This document shows positions 53,949 through 63,760 of a DNA stretch of 64,000 bases, one piece after another (the stretch's first letter is position 1; each line of letters starts with the position of its first letter). Under the pieces are notes generated by a model. The model saw only the letters and a list, made by a program, of their open reading frames with translations, was not told where the DNA came from and did no database searches. The translations under genes were made by a program, and so were the position numbers. Origin of the DNA: Chryseobacterium soli (lineage in GTDB: Bacteria > Bacteroidota > Bacteroidia > Flavobacteriales > Weeksellaceae); contig NZ_JPRH01000002.1 of the NCBI RefSeq assembly GCF_000737705.1, forward strand, positions 124,001-188,000, in the 5' to 3' direction.

Positions 53949-55592
53949 TTACTTTCCGGTTTTGATATATTCCAAAGCCCTTTCCAAAACTTCATCTTTT
54001 CCTTCTTGCAATCCTTTTACTGTCGGCTGTATATAAATATCAGGAATAATTCCTGTTCGCTGCGTTTCCATTCCATTCGGGTAATAGGCTCCAATACCGG
54101 TGAAACTCGTTTTAAGACCGGCTATATTAAAAGTGATTACATCTCCGTTGGCTCCGGAAGTATAGCTTCCTATTACCTTTGATCTGGGATGCTGTTTCAG
54201 CATCATGGTGGTGGTTTCTGCCTGACTTTGGGTGTTTTCGTCTGCTAAAATCACCACATTTCCTTTATAGTAATCAGGATTATGCAGGCCAATGCTGTTT
54301 TTCCGGCTGTAAAATTTCCCGGGATATTTGCCATCAGGGAAATTAAATCGATAATAAATCGAGTTTTCAGGAAGGATAAGCCTGCTTAAAGGAATAATAG
54401 TTTGCTTGGGATAGTTTCTTAAATCGAAAATGATGGATTCTGCAGTTCTTAAATTCCGGTACATCTCCTCAAGGTTATCTCTTTCAATAATTCCCATGTT
54501 GACATAACCGATTTTCTTTTCAGGATCTATAAATTTCCATTTTTCAGGTAAAGCCTTCTTTTCACTAATGATATCACGAGGGAGATAGGTTTTTGCCTTT
54601 ATCGATATATTCTGTCCTTCTCTCTGCAGCCGTAGCTCCAAAGAATCTTTGTTTGAAAAAAGAAACAGGCTTTTCACTTTTTTTATTTTCCCCCAGGAAT
54701 TGGAGGCCGGAATATATTTTTCAAAGCTGTTCACCATCTGCGGAATGGTTTTTCCGTCAACACTATAAATGACATCACCTATTTTCAACGGAATTTCTTC
54801 CTGATATTGAATGTTCTTAATTTTGGTAATCACTAGCTTTCCTTCAGCATATGAATATTCTACAGGAATTTTTCTTCTTCCGTATTGATTCAGGCTGATC
54901 AGTGGTGAAAATAAAAAAGCATGGGAATCATCTGTTTTTGTCACCAGCTCTGCCAGGGTCAGATGATACTGTACATCATCAGTACTGTTGAGGAATTTCG
55001 GAATCATTTCTGTCAGAACATCATTCCAGTTTTGATCTGTCTTGTATTTGTAAGGAAAAAAATATTCAACCAGATTCCAGTATCTGAATAATTCTAAAAG
55101 GCTGATGGATGTTGAAGTAAACCTGGTGCTGTAAGAGTTTTCATTTCTGAAAAATACTTTTCTTTCACTTATTCCGAAATAATAAGGTTCCTCGATATTC
55201 CGGTTGTTTTGGATGTAATGAAGTTTTTGGCTGACTTCTTTCGTGTAAAGATTGTCTTGATCAATCCAGCTTAGATCAAAATTTTTCAGGAATTCTGTTT
55301 TGGGTTCTGCTAAAGCACATTTTGCACATTCTTCCACGTTTCCAAGACTGTCAATCCAAAGAGAATACAATTCATTTAATTGCGCCTTATCATTAATTTT
55401 TTCAAGTTCATTAATCTTTTGAGAAAGCTGTTGATCCCAGTTAAAATTTCCTTTTGCTACATTGGGATGATAATATTTTAAGAATCCCCAGATTTTACAA
55501 AGTGATGCCAGTTTTTGAGTCTCAGAAATAGATTGCGCTGAAAGAGAAGTGAAACTTACCAGAAAAAGAATGATAATAGAGAGGCTTCTCAT
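53949..55592 (-). CDS. S41 family peptidase, secreted
   Basis: A 547-residue exported protease: signal peptide ending near LSAQ (residue 19), an N-terminal helical domain at about 20-130 that includes GFLKYYHPNV, a central PDZ-like part (LKIGDVIYSVDGKTIPQM) and the S41 (tail-specific protease) core with YVNMGIIE, FDLRNYPKQ and the catalytic serine near 456 in ENTQSQAETTTMML, followed by GSYTSGANGDVITF. It probably works in the periplasm or outer membrane. The substrate is unknown. Promoter at 55614-55621. Confidence 0.88.
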   Translation of the reverse strand: MRSLSIIILFLVSFTSLSAQSISETQKLASLCKIWGFLKYYHPNVAKGNFNWDQQLSQKINELEKINDKAQLNELYSLWIDSLGNVEECAKCALAEPKTEFLKNFDLSWIDQDNLYTKEVSQKLHYIQNNRNIEEPYYFGISERKVFFRNENSYSTRFTSTSISLLELFRYWNLVEYFFPYKYKTDQNWNDVLTEMIPKFLNSTDDVQYHLTLAELVTKTDDSHAFLFSPLISLNQYGRRKIPVEYSYAEGKLVITKIKNIQYQEEIPLKIGDVIYSVDGKTIPQMVNSFEKYIPASNSWGKIKKVKSLFLFSNKDSLELRLQREGQNISIKAKTYLPRDIISEKKALPEKWKFIDPEKKIGYVNMGIIERDNLEEMYRNLRTAESIIFDLRNYPKQTIIPLSRLILPENSIYYRFNFPDGKYPGKFYSRKNSIGLHNPDYYKGNVVILADENTQSQAETTTMMLKQHPRSKVIGSYTSGANGDVITFNIAGLKTSFTGIGAYYPNGMETQRTGIIPDIYIQPTVKGLQEGKDEVLERALEYIKTGK

Positions 55593-55613
55593 TAAAATAA
55601 TTGGTTATTAAAA

Positions 55614-55621
55614 CAAAGATA
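55614..55621 (-). promoter_or_regulatory. Bacteroidota -7 element for the S41 peptidase gene
   Basis: Minus-strand TATCTTTG fits TAnnTTTG; a TTG-like triplet lies 15 bases upstream of it. The leader would be about 17-20 bases. Confidence 0.5.
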
Positions 55622-55699
55622 AAACTATAAAACAAACAAAAAGTTGGTTAGCTCTGGCGGTGTAAAAAATTTTATAATTTCAGGAGTTATAGATGAATT

Positions 55700-56473
55700 T
55701 TATTTTCTCTTCAATAAAGGATGGTTGGTTTCATTTCGTACCACTTCAAAAAGGGGAAGATCATCAAAAAGCTTTGATAAAGTAGAATAGCCATACGTTC
55801 TGGAGTCAAAACTGGGATCTATTTTTCTGATATTGGTGCCAAGGGTTGAAATAAATGCCATATCATTTTCGTTAGCAGAAATTTCAAATGCTTTTAAAAT
55901 TGTTTCTTCATCTTTCGGAGATAAGAAACTTTGAAACTGAGGAGCTTTAGCACTTGAAGCCTCTTTTTTCTGTTTGCCTGCCGCCTTATTTTCTTTCTCT
56001 TTTTGACTGTCTGTTTTGGCTTCTTTCCGTATTTTGGGAGAAATATTTTCAGTATAGGTGAATATGTCGCATGATTTTACAAAAGCTTCCGGGGTTTTCT
56101 TTTCCCCGATACCCATTACAAAAAGTCCTTCCTCACGGATTCTTTTCGCCAGGCCTGTGTAATCACTGTCACTCGAAACGATGCAGAAGCCTTCCACGCT
56201 TTTTCCGTGCAGAATATCCATTGCATCTATGATCATGGCGCCATCCGTTGAGTTTTTCCCGCTGGTATAAGAGAATTTTTGAATAGGATTAATGGAATAG
56301 AGATTCACAAGCTCTTTCCATGAATTCATACTTTGGGAAGTCCAGTCACCATAAATCCTTCTGATGGTAGCTTTGCCATATTTGGAAACCTCTTCAATTG
56401 TTTCTTTTAATAATTTAGCCTGCGCATTATCACCATCGATAAGAATAGCGATATTAAATTTTTTGTCACTCAT
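55700..56473 (-). CDS. NYN (PIN-like) nuclease with OST-HTH/LOTUS domain
   Basis: A 257-residue protein in two parts. Residues 5-150 form an NYN domain with acidic residues D13 (ILIDGDN), D77 (STDGAMIIDAMDIL) and D102/D104 (IVSSDSDY), as in LabA-like RNases. A charged, lysine-rich linker at about 150-185 leads to an OST-HTH/LOTUS domain at about 190-255 (RTYGYSTLSKLFDDLPLFEV). LOTUS domains bind RNA, so an RNA-directed nuclease is likely. Target unknown. It is divergent from the HD phosphohydrolase gene. Confidence 0.87.
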   Translation of the reverse strand: MSDKKFNIAILIDGDNAQAKLLKETIEEVSKYGKATIRRIYGDWTSQSMNSWKELVNLYSINPIQKFSYTSGKNSTDGAMIIDAMDILHGKSVEGFCIVSSDSDYTGLAKRIREEGLFVMGIGEKKTPEAFVKSCDIFTYTENISPKIRKEAKTDSQKEKENKAAGKQKKEASSAKAPQFQSFLSPKDEETILKAFEISANENDMAFISTLGTNIRKIDPSFDSRTYGYSTLSKLFDDLPLFEVVRNETNHPLLKRK

Positions 56474-56648
56474 AATTGGGGTATTTCGTGAAACAATGAA
56501 GGCATATTTCGTTGTTTAATAATTTGTAAAATTTAATATACTCAAATTTTATGAGATAGGTTGAGTTTTTCATTTAAACTTTATTATTTTCTATTAATTA
56601 CAGGATAATTGTGAACAAAAATTAAATAATGCTAAAAATTAATTTCCC

Positions 56649-56656
56649 TAAATTTG
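56649..56656 (+). promoter_or_regulatory. Bacteroidota -7 element for the HD phosphohydrolase gene
   Basis: TAAATTTG fits TAnnTTTG and ends ten bases before the ATG at 56666, so the transcript would be nearly leaderless. Confidence 0.55.
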
Positions 56657-56665
56657 TGTATTAAT

Positions 56666-57904
56666 ATGGAACTTTCAATGCAGAATAAGCTTAAAATCAT
56701 CAACGATCCCGTTCACGGATTCATCAAAATTCCTCACGAAATTTTATTCGATATCATCGAGCACCCCTATTTTCAAAGACTGAGAAGGATTTCTCAAACC
56801 GGATTATTAAACCTTATTTTTCCGGGGGCAACCCATACAAGATTTCATCATGCGTTAGGAGCAATGCACCTGATGTTTACTGCATTGGAAACCTTAAGAC
56901 AAAAAGGAATTAAAATTTCTGAAGAAGAAGAAAAAGGAGCAATGCTGGCGATTTTAATGCACGATATCGGCCACGGACCCTTTTCCCATGCACTGGAAAG
57001 TATGCTGATGGACGACTGGCATCATGAAAATTTATCGCTTTTGCTGATGAACAGGCTGAATGATGAGTTTAATGGCGAACTGTCATTGGCTATTGAAATG
57101 TTCCGGGGCAAATACCACAGGAAATTTTTTAACCAGCTTATTTCTTCTCAGCTGGATGTGGACCGTTTGGATTATTTAAACCGCGACAGCTTTTTTACCG
57201 GCGTATCAGAAGGGAATATCAATACCCAAAGAATTATCTCTATGATGAATGTCTGTGACGAAGGAGAATTGGTGATTGATGCAAAAGGAATTTATTCCAT
57301 TGAGAACTTTTTGGCAGCAAGAATGTTCATGTACTGGCAGGTATATTACCATAAAACCTCCGCTTTAGCAGAATTTATTCTGGTTAAAATCTTAGAAAGA
57401 GCAAAATATTTAGTGTCGCAGGGAATCGATCTGCCGGCAACGGAAAATCTGAAATATTTCTTATACCGCGAAAAAAGTGCGGCAACGGATGAAGACGTAG
57501 AAAGATTTACGCAGCTTGATGATAATGATGTCATTCAGGCGATGAAAGTATGGCAGAATTCTGACGATTTTATTTTATCTTATTGGTGTAAATGTGTGAT
57601 CCAGAGAAACCTTCCCAAAACAATTGTTTCATCGCATCAGTTTGAAAAAGAATTCATTGAAGAAAAAATAATGAAGACGAATGAATTTTTTGGAATTGAT
57701 AACGGAGTGGAATTGGTACACGAGATCAAAAGAAAACTTCTGCCATATGATACAGAAAAACAGCCTATTTATTTACTGCAAAAAAACGGTAGAAAAATAC
57801 GATTGGAAGAGTCTGAAGATCAGCTTTTATCCGGATTGATGGTGAATAAAACGGTACGGTATATCTTAACTTTCCCCAGAGAAATCTTTAAAATAAATTC
57901 TTAA
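56666..57904 (+). CDS. HD domain phosphohydrolase (SAMHD1/dGTPase-like)
   Basis: A 412-residue HD protein: INDPVHGFIKIP at the start, RLRRISQTGL, FPGATHTRFHHALG, MHDIGHGPFSHALE with the HD pair, and SQLDVDRLDYLNRD as the late aspartate ligand. This is the pattern of bacterial SAMHD1-like proteins (COG1078), some of which hydrolyse dNTPs. Start at 56666 (or the ATG 12 bases on) is chosen; the TTG at 56654 lies in the promoter. It is followed after 71 bases by lpxD with its own promoter. The substrate is inferred only. Confidence 0.85.
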   Translation: MELSMQNKLKIINDPVHGFIKIPHEILFDIIEHPYFQRLRRISQTGLLNLIFPGATHTRFHHALGAMHLMFTALETLRQKGIKISEEEEKGAMLAILMHDIGHGPFSHALESMLMDDWHHENLSLLLMNRLNDEFNGELSLAIEMFRGKYHRKFFNQLISSQLDVDRLDYLNRDSFFTGVSEGNINTQRIISMMNVCDEGELVIDAKGIYSIENFLAARMFMYWQVYYHKTSALAEFILVKILERAKYLVSQGIDLPATENLKYFLYREKSAATDEDVERFTQLDDNDVIQAMKVWQNSDDFILSYWCKCVIQRNLPKTIVSSHQFEKEFIEEKIMKTNEFFGIDNGVELVHEIKRKLLPYDTEKQPIYLLQKNGRKIRLEESEDQLLSGLMVNKTVRYILTFPREIFKINS

Positions 57905-57941
57905 ATAATATTAAAATTCACGATCCAAAACTAAAAAATGT

Positions 57942-57969
57942 TTGCGAATTATAGAATTTCTTATCTTTG
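57942..57969 (+). promoter_or_regulatory. Bacteroidota promoter, TTG-N17-TATCTTTG, for the lpx genes
   Basis: TTG at 57942-57944 and TATCTTTG at 57962-57969 are 17 bases apart, close to consensus. The ATG of lpxD is six bases past the element. Confidence 0.7.
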
Positions 57970-57975
57970 CAGAAT

Positions 57976-59007
57976 ATGGAATTTACAGCTTCGCAAATTG
58001 CAAGTTTTATTGACGGAAAAATAATAGGTGACGAAACCGCACTTATTACTGGAGTTTCACCAATAGAGAATGGAGAATCCGGGCATCTGTCATTTATAGC
58101 ACAAGAACGATTTTTACACTTTTTGGACACCTCAAAGTGCTCCGTACTTATTGTTTCGGAGGACCTTTTGGTTAAAGATAACTATACCCCCACCATTATT
58201 GCAGTAAAAGATGCCTATCTTGCTTTTCAGATTCTGATGAATCTGTACCAGGAGATGCAGGGCAGAAAAGATGGAATAGAAGACGGATCTTCTATACATG
58301 CTACCGCACTTATTGGAGAGAAAACGTATATTGGAGCGTTTACTTATGTTTCGGAAAAAGCGAAAATAGGAGAGGGTACTCAAATCTACCCCCACGTTTA
58401 TATAGGAAAAGGAGTAAGAATCGGAAAGAACTGCAAAATTGACAGCGGAGCGAGAATTTATGATTATTGCATCATTGGTGATAATTGTGTGATTCATTCC
58501 AATACGGTAGTTGGTGGTGATGGTTTTGGTTTCCAGCCTACAGCTGACGGATTCAAGAAAATTCCTCAGCTGGGAAATGTTATCATTGAAGATGATGTGG
58601 AAATAGGATCAAACTGCAGCATCGACAGAGCTACGATAGGATCTACCATCATTGGTAAAGGAACTAAAATAGATAATCTGATCCAGATCGCACATAACGT
58701 AAAAATAGGCCAGAATAATGTGATTGCTGCGCAGGCGGGAATTGCAGGATCTACAACGATTGGAAACTGGAACCAGATTGGAGGACAGGTAGGAATCGTT
58801 GGGCATATCAATATTGGAAATCAGGTTAAAATTCAGGCACAAAGCGGCGTGAATAATAATATTGAAGATAAAGAGGTATTATACGGGTCTCCGGCAATTA
58901 CAGCCTCTGACTTCCGCAGAAATTATGTTCATTTCAGGAATTTTACTGAAATTGTAAAAAGAATAAATAATCTTGAGGATAACTCAAAAGATCATACTAA
59001 TGAGTGA
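57976..59007 (+). CDS. lpxD: UDP-3-O-(3-hydroxyacyl)glucosamine N-acyltransferase
   Basis: A 343-residue lipid A enzyme: uridine-binding N-domain (about 1-100, [20 protein letters not shown]), then hexapeptide repeats forming a left-handed beta-helix, with the catalytic-site segment [22 protein letters not shown] (split here, H of IAHNV as general base). It adds the N-linked hydroxy-acyl chain. A TTG upstream at 57967 lies inside the promoter, so ATG 57976 is the start. Its end overlaps lpxC-fabZ by eight bases. Confidence 0.95.
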   Translation: MEFTASQIASFIDGKIIGDETALITGVSPIENGESGHLSFIAQERFLHFLDTSKCSVLIVSEDLLVKDNYTPTIIAVKDAYLAFQILMNLYQEMQGRKDGIEDGSSIHATALIGEKTYIGAFTYVSEKAKIGEGTQIYPHVYIGKGVRIGKNCKIDSGARIYDYCIIGDNCVIHSNTVVGGDGFGFQPTADGFKKIPQLGNVIIEDDVEIGSNCSIDRATIGSTIIGKGTKIDNLIQIAHNVKIGQNNVIAAQAGIAGSTTIGNWNQIGGQVGIVGHINIGNQVKIQAQSGVNNNIEDKEVLYGSPAITASDFRRNYVHFRNFTEIVKRINNLEDNSKDHTNE

Positions 59008-60397
59008 TATGCAAAAAACACTCCAGCAAGAAGTAACACTTTCTGGAATTGGCCTTCATACTGGTAAAGAAGTAAAACTGACCATTAAACCTGCTAAAGA
59101 GAATACAGGTTTCGTCTTTGTAAGAACAGATTTAGAGGGGCACCCTCAGGTCGAAGCTGATGTAAACTATGTGGTAGCAACAGAAAGAGGAACTACATTA
59201 GAAAAATTAGGCGTAAAAATCAATACTTGTGAGCATCTTCTGGCAGCTTTAGTGGGTTGTGACATAGATAACGCAATGTTGGAAATGGATGCTTCGGAAC
59301 CCCCAATTTTAGATGGTTCTTCAAAGTTTTTTGTAGAAGCTATCGAAAGTGTGGGAATTGTAGAACAAGGTATTGCCAGAGAGTATTTGGTGGTAAAAGA
59401 AGTTCTTAGCTATAGTGATCCAGCAACGGGTTCGGAAATAACCATTATCCCTTCGGATAATTACGAAATTACAACCATGGTAGATTTTGGGACCAAAGTA
59501 TTGGGGACTCAAAATGCTACGCTGAAAAATATTTCGGAATTTAAAGAAGAAATTTCATCGGCAAGAACTTTCAGCTTTCTACACGAATTAGAAATGCTTT
59601 TAGATCACGGTCTGATCAAAGGTGGGGACATCTCCAACGCGATCGTATATGTTGACAAAGATCTTACCCCGGAAACGACTGAAAAATTAAAAAAAGCATT
59701 TGGAAAAGACAATGTGTCTATTCGTCCAAATGGTATTCTTGATAATCTTAACCTGAACTATCCTAACGAAGCGGCAAGACACAAATTACTTGATGTAATC
59801 GGTGATCTGGCTTTAGCAGGAGTAAAAATAAAAGGAAAAGTTATCGCTAATAAACCTGGACATTTTGTTAATACCCAGTTCGCGAAAAAATTAAATCGCC
59901 AGTGGAAATTGCAGAAGAAAAAAAATGTTCCTGATTTTGACTTAACGAAAGAACCTGTTTTTGATATCAACGGAATTATGAAGCTGATGCCGCATAGACC
60001 ACCGTTTTTATTGATAGACAAAATCCTTGAACTTTCAGATTCTCATGTAGTAGGATTGAAAAATGTCACCATGAACGAACCGTTCTTTGTTGGGCATTTT
60101 CCAAAAGAGCCGGTAATGCCGGGAGTTTTACAGGTTGAAGCACTTGCACAAACCGGAGGAATCCTGGTATTGGCAAGCGTTCCGGATCCGGAAAACTATT
60201 CTACCTATTTCATTAAAATTGATAAAGTAAAATTCAAGAAAAAGGTAGTGCCGGGAGATACTATCATTTTCAAAATAGAATTGATTGAACCAATCCGCAG
60301 AGGCATTGTACATATGCAGGGATATGGATATGTAGGAGATACCGTAGTGGTAGAAGCAGAGCTGATGGCTCAAGTTGCAAAAAATAAAGTTGATTAA
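59000..60397 (+). CDS. lpxC/fabZ: bifunctional LpxC deacetylase / FabZ dehydratase
   Basis: A 465-residue fusion. Residues about 1-300 are LpxC, the zinc deacetylase that commits to lipid [40 protein letters not shown], and [19 protein letters not shown] with the HKxxD site. Residues about 320-465 are Fab[17 protein letters not shown] and [23 protein letters not shown] with the catalytic His and Glu. The fusion is known in Bacteroidota. Start at 59000 overlaps the lpxD stop; 59009 is another possible start. lpxA begins at the next base after its stop. Confidence 0.95.
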   Translation: MSDMQKTLQQEVTLSGIGLHTGKEVKLTIKPAKENTGFVFVRTDLEGHPQVEADVNYVVATERGTTLEKLGVKINTCEHLLAALVGCDIDNAMLEMDASEPPILDGSSKFFVEAIESVGIVEQGIAREYLVVKEVLSYSDPATGSEITIIPSDNYEITTMVDFGTKVLGTQNATLKNISEFKEEISSARTFSFLHELEMLLDHGLIKGGDISNAIVYVDKDLTPETTEKLKKAFGKDNVSIRPNGILDNLNLNYPNEAARHKLLDVIGDLALAGVKIKGKVIANKPGHFVNTQFAKKLNRQWKLQKKKNVPDFDLTKEPVFDINGIMKLMPHRPPFLLIDKILELSDSHVVGLKNVTMNEPFFVGHFPKEPVMPGVLQVEALAQTGGILVLASVPDPENYSTYFIKIDKVKFKKKVVPGDTIIFKIELIEPIRRGIVHMQGYGYVGDTVVVEAELMAQVAKNKVD

Positions 60398-61189
60398 ATG
60401 ATTCATCAATTAGCAGCCGTAGATAAACGTGCGAAAATCAGCAAAAATGTTATTGTAGAACCATTTACTACAATTGCAGGTGATGTGGAAATTGGAGAAG
60501 GAACGTGGATTGGACCCAATGTAACCATCATGGATGGGGCAAGAATTGGCAAAAACTGCAGGATTTTTCCAGGAACGGTAATTTCTGCGATTCCGCAGGA
60601 TTTAAAGTTTGATGGGGAAGATACTCAGGTTATTATTGGCGACGATACGACCATCAGAGAGTGTGTAACGGTAAACAGGGGAACAAAAGCCCTGGGATTT
60701 ACTAAAATAGGTGCAAACTGCCTGATAATGGCAACTTCTCACATTGCCCACGACTGTATTATTGGTGACCACGTTATCATCGTAAACGGATGCGGGATTG
60801 CGGGACATGTGGAAATTGGAGATTATACCGTAATGGGAGGTCTTTCTGCTGTGCATCAGTTCGGGAAAATCGGAAAACACGTGATGATTTCCGGAGGAAC
60901 ATTGGTAAGAAAAGATATTCCTCCTTACGTTAAAGTGGCAAGAGAACCGATGGCATACGCAGGAATCAATTCTGTAGGATTAAGAAGAAGAGGATTTACC
61001 AACGAAAGAATCTTCGAAATCCAAAAAATCTACAGAGCTATTTTCCAAATGAAAATGAATGTTTCACAGGCGATTTCCCATATTGAGAAAGAAATGCTTC
61101 CAACTGCTGAAAGAGATGAAATTCTTCAGTTTATCCAGAACTCTCCTAGAGGTATTGTAAAAGGATACGGAACAGGTAAGGAAAGCTAA
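60398..61189 (+). CDS. lpxA: UDP-N-acetylglucosamine O-acyltransferase
   Basis: A 263-residue first enzyme of lipid A synthesis. Hexapeptide repeats run from about 10 to 190; MATSHIAHDCIIGDHVIIVN holds the catalytic histidine, and VHQFGKIGKHVMISGG and GINSVGLRRRGF follow as usual for LpxA. The C-terminal helical part covers the last 70 residues. It starts directly after the lpxC-fabZ stop, so the lpx genes form a tight operon. Confidence 0.96.
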   Translation: MIHQLAAVDKRAKISKNVIVEPFTTIAGDVEIGEGTWIGPNVTIMDGARIGKNCRIFPGTVISAIPQDLKFDGEDTQVIIGDDTTIRECVTVNRGTKALGFTKIGANCLIMATSHIAHDCIIGDHVIIVNGCGIAGHVEIGDYTVMGGLSAVHQFGKIGKHVMISGGTLVRKDIPPYVKVAREPMAYAGINSVGLRRRGFTNERIFEIQKIYRAIFQMKMNVSQAISHIEKEMLPTAERDEILQFIQNSPRGIVKGYGTGKES

Positions 61190-61243
61190 CATTTTCCTTA
61201 CTATAAAAATCAGTTAAAAAAACAAAAGATAATATATAAATTA

Positions 61244-61807
61244 ATGGCAACAAGTAACGATATAAGAAAAGGACTTTGCATCGAATTCAGCAATGATATT
61301 TTCAAGGTAATTGAATTTCTTCACGTAAAACCTGGAAAAGGACCTGCTTTCGTAAGAACAAAAATGAAATCAGTAACGAATGGAAAAGTTCTTGATAATA
61401 CATTTTCTGCAGGGCACAAAATTGAAGAAGTAAAAGTAATTACAAGAAAATTCCAATATCTTTACGATGATGAGAATGGATTCCACTTCATGAACAATGA
61501 CGATTTTTCTCAGCTTTATCTTGATAAAGAAATGATCGAAAACTCTCAGTTTATGAAAGCTGGTGAAGAAGTAACGATCATTCTGAAAGAGGCAGACGAA
61601 ACGCCGCTTTCTGCAGAACTTCCTCAGTCAGTTTTCTTAGATGTTATTGAAGCTGATCCGGGTGTAAAAGGAAATACAGCAACCAATGCCCTGAAAAACG
61701 CTATCGTTGAAACAGGAGCAAGAGTAATGGTTCCTTTGTTCATTGAACCGGGAGACAGAATCAAAGTGAGTACAGAAGACGGTTCTTACTTAGAAAGAGT
61801 AAAATAA
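61244..61807 (+). CDS. efp: elongation factor P
   Basis: A 187-residue translation factor that rescues ribosomes stalled on polyproline. It has the three-barrel layout: KOW-like N-domain with K32 in HVKPGKGPAFVRTK at the tip that enters the peptidyl-transferase centre, then the OB domains ending GDRIKVSTEDGSYLERVK. No modification gene (epmA, ymfI) is adjacent. It lies in the lpx operon between lpxA and the second lpxD-like gene. Confidence 0.97.
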   Translation: MATSNDIRKGLCIEFSNDIFKVIEFLHVKPGKGPAFVRTKMKSVTNGKVLDNTFSAGHKIEEVKVITRKFQYLYDDENGFHFMNNDDFSQLYLDKEMIENSQFMKAGEEVTIILKEADETPLSAELPQSVFLDVIEADPGVKGNTATNALKNAIVETGARVMVPLFIEPGDRIKVSTEDGSYLERVK

Positions 61808-61822
61808 TCAATAAAGTTTATA

Positions 61823-61860
61823 AAAATTCGGTTTGCACTAGCATTCCGAATTTTGTTTTA
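61823..61860 (+). terminator. probable terminator after efp
   Basis: Stem AAAATTCGG / CCGAATTTT with a 14-base loop that can pair further (TGC/GCA), followed by a T-rich tail. It could reduce read-through into the next gene. Confidence 0.6.
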
Positions 61861-61877
61861 TAAGAAAATTAATTGTT

Positions 61878-62780
61878 ATGAAATTTCATTCTCCACAAAA
61901 ACTTAAGACCATTGCATCACTCATCAATGCAAAATTTATTGGTCCTGAAGACTTTGAAATATTGGGAACTAATGAGATTCACATGGTACAGCCAGGAGAT
62001 ATCGTTTTTGTTAACCATCCCAAATACTATGATAAAGCCCTTAATTCTGCCGCTACGATCATCCTGATCGATAAAGAGGTGGAATGCCCGGAAGGTAAAG
62101 CCCTTTTGGTTTCTGATGACCCTTTCAGAGACTTTAATACAATCAATACCCACTTTACGAGAATATATAATTTCACCGAAGAACTGCATGATGTAGAAGT
62201 TGGAGAAGGTACTAAAATCCACTCTTCCGCAGTGATCGGTAATAATGTTAGGATCGGAAAAAATACCCTTATTTTCCCTAATGTAGTCATTGGAGACAGA
62301 ACGGTTATTGGAGATAATGTCATCATTCAGTCCGGAACCATATTAGGCGGAGATGCTTTCTACTACAGAAAACTGAACGGAAATTTCGACAGGCTGATTT
62401 CTGTAGGAAATGTTATTGTTGAAAACAATGTTGAGATCGGAAACAACTGTACCATCGACAGAGGAGTGACAGATTCTACCGTTATCGGGGAAGGTTCTGT
62501 ATTAGACAACCAGATACAGGTAGGGCATGACACCGTTATTGGAAAAAAATGCCTTATTGCTTCTCAGGTAGGAATCGCGGGCTGCTGTATCATTGGTGAT
62601 GAGGTTACATTATGGGGACAGGTAGGCGTTGCATCAGGCAATACCATTGAAAGCGGATCTGTGATTCTTGGAAAAACAGGAGTCAATAGAGACCTTGAAA
62701 AAGGAACCTATATCGGGATGTTTGCCGAAGATTTTAAAACCTATCTGAAAAAAGAAGTAAAGCTGAGAAATCTCAAATAA
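61878..62780 (+). CDS. second LpxD-like acyltransferase
   Basis: A 300-residue LbetaH acyltransferase related to LpxD: an N-domain of about 100 residues ([32 protein letters not shown]), then hexapeptide repeats with [20 protein letters not shown] where the histidine is in the LpxD position, and the end [16 protein letters not shown]. It is shorter than LpxD at 58 kb and may have another acyl-ACP or sugar specificity. A second lpxD-like gene beside efp is common in Flavobacteriia (from memory). Confidence 0.85.
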   Translation: MKFHSPQKLKTIASLINAKFIGPEDFEILGTNEIHMVQPGDIVFVNHPKYYDKALNSAATIILIDKEVECPEGKALLVSDDPFRDFNTINTHFTRIYNFTEELHDVEVGEGTKIHSSAVIGNNVRIGKNTLIFPNVVIGDRTVIGDNVIIQSGTILGGDAFYYRKLNGNFDRLISVGNVIVENNVEIGNNCTIDRGVTDSTVIGEGSVLDNQIQVGHDTVIGKKCLIASQVGIAGCCIIGDEVTLWGQVGVASGNTIESGSVILGKTGVNRDLEKGTYIGMFAEDFKTYLKKEVKLRNLK

Positions 62781-62820
62781 ACAAATTGGAAGCTTTTATC
62801 CAAAATCAAAGAAAATTAAG

Positions 62821-62828
62821 TAAATTTG
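62821..62828 (+). promoter_or_regulatory. Bacteroidota -7 element for sucD
   Basis: TAAATTTG fits TAnnTTTG, 42 bases ahead of the sucD ATG. Confidence 0.5.
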
Positions 62829-62870
62829 TGAGCATTAATAAAAGTATAAATAAATTAAAACAACAATAAA

Positions 62871-63743
62871 ATGTCAATTTTAGTAAACAAAGATTCTAAA
62901 GTAATTGTACAAGGATTTACAGGGAACGAAGGTACTTTCCATGCAGGCCAGATGATTGAATACGGAACCAATGTCGTAGGTGGTGTTACTCCAGGAAAAG
63001 GAGGTAGCGAGCACTTAGGAAAACCTGTATTCAACACGGTAGCTGATGCTGTTGAAAAAGCTGGAGCTAACGTAAGTATCATTTTCGTACCACCTGCATT
63101 TGCTGCAGATGCTATTATGGAAGCTGCAGAAGCAGGGATCAAAGTAATCGTATGTATTACTGAAGGTATTCCTGTAGCAGATATGGTAAAAGTAAAATCT
63201 TATATCGCTGACAGAGACTGCAGATTAATCGGTCCAAACTGTCCGGGAATTATTACTTCTGAAGAAGCTAAAATTGGTATTATGCCAGGTTTCGTTTTCA
63301 AAAAAGGAAAAGTAGGTATTGTTTCTAAATCAGGAACTTTAACTTATGAAGCTGCAGACCAGGTGGTAAAAGCTGGTTTCGGTGTTTCTACAGCAATCGG
63401 TATCGGTGGTGACCCAATCATCGGAACAACAACAAGAGAAGCTTTGGAATTATTCATCAACGATCCTGAAACTGAAGCGGTGGTAATGATCGGTGAAATT
63501 GGTGGCGGACTGGAAGCTGAAGCAGCAAGATGGTACAAAGCTAGCGGATCTACAAAACCAGTAGTAGGATTTATCGCAGGACAAACTGCTCCTAAAGGAA
63601 GAACAATGGGACACGCTGGTGCTATCGTAGGAGGTGATGAAGATACTGCTCAGGCAAAAATGCAGATCATGAGAGAAAACGGAATCAACGTAGTAGATTC
63701 TCCTGCTGATATCGGAGCAACTGTTGCGAAAATTTTAGCATAA
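62871..63743 (+). CDS. sucD: succinate-CoA ligase (ADP-forming) subunit alpha
   Basis: A 290-residue TCA-cycle enzyme subunit. It has [22 protein letters not shown] for CoA binding, [32 protein letters not shown] and the phosphohistidine H248 in [13 protein letters not shown]. It pairs with SucC (not in the window) to convert succinyl-CoA to succinate with nucleotide phosphorylation. Own promoter; the next gene follows after 17 bases and may be co-transcribed. Confidence 0.97.
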   Translation: MSILVNKDSKVIVQGFTGNEGTFHAGQMIEYGTNVVGGVTPGKGGSEHLGKPVFNTVADAVEKAGANVSIIFVPPAFAADAIMEAAEAGIKVIVCITEGIPVADMVKVKSYIADRDCRLIGPNCPGIITSEEAKIGIMPGFVFKKGKVGIVSKSGTLTYEAADQVVKAGFGVSTAIGIGGDPIIGTTTREALELFINDPETEAVVMIGEIGGGLEAEAARWYKASGSTKPVVGFIAGQTAPKGRTMGHAGAIVGGDEDTAQAKMQIMRENGINVVDSPADIGATVAKILA

Positions 63744-63760
63744 TTAAAAAACAAAACAAT

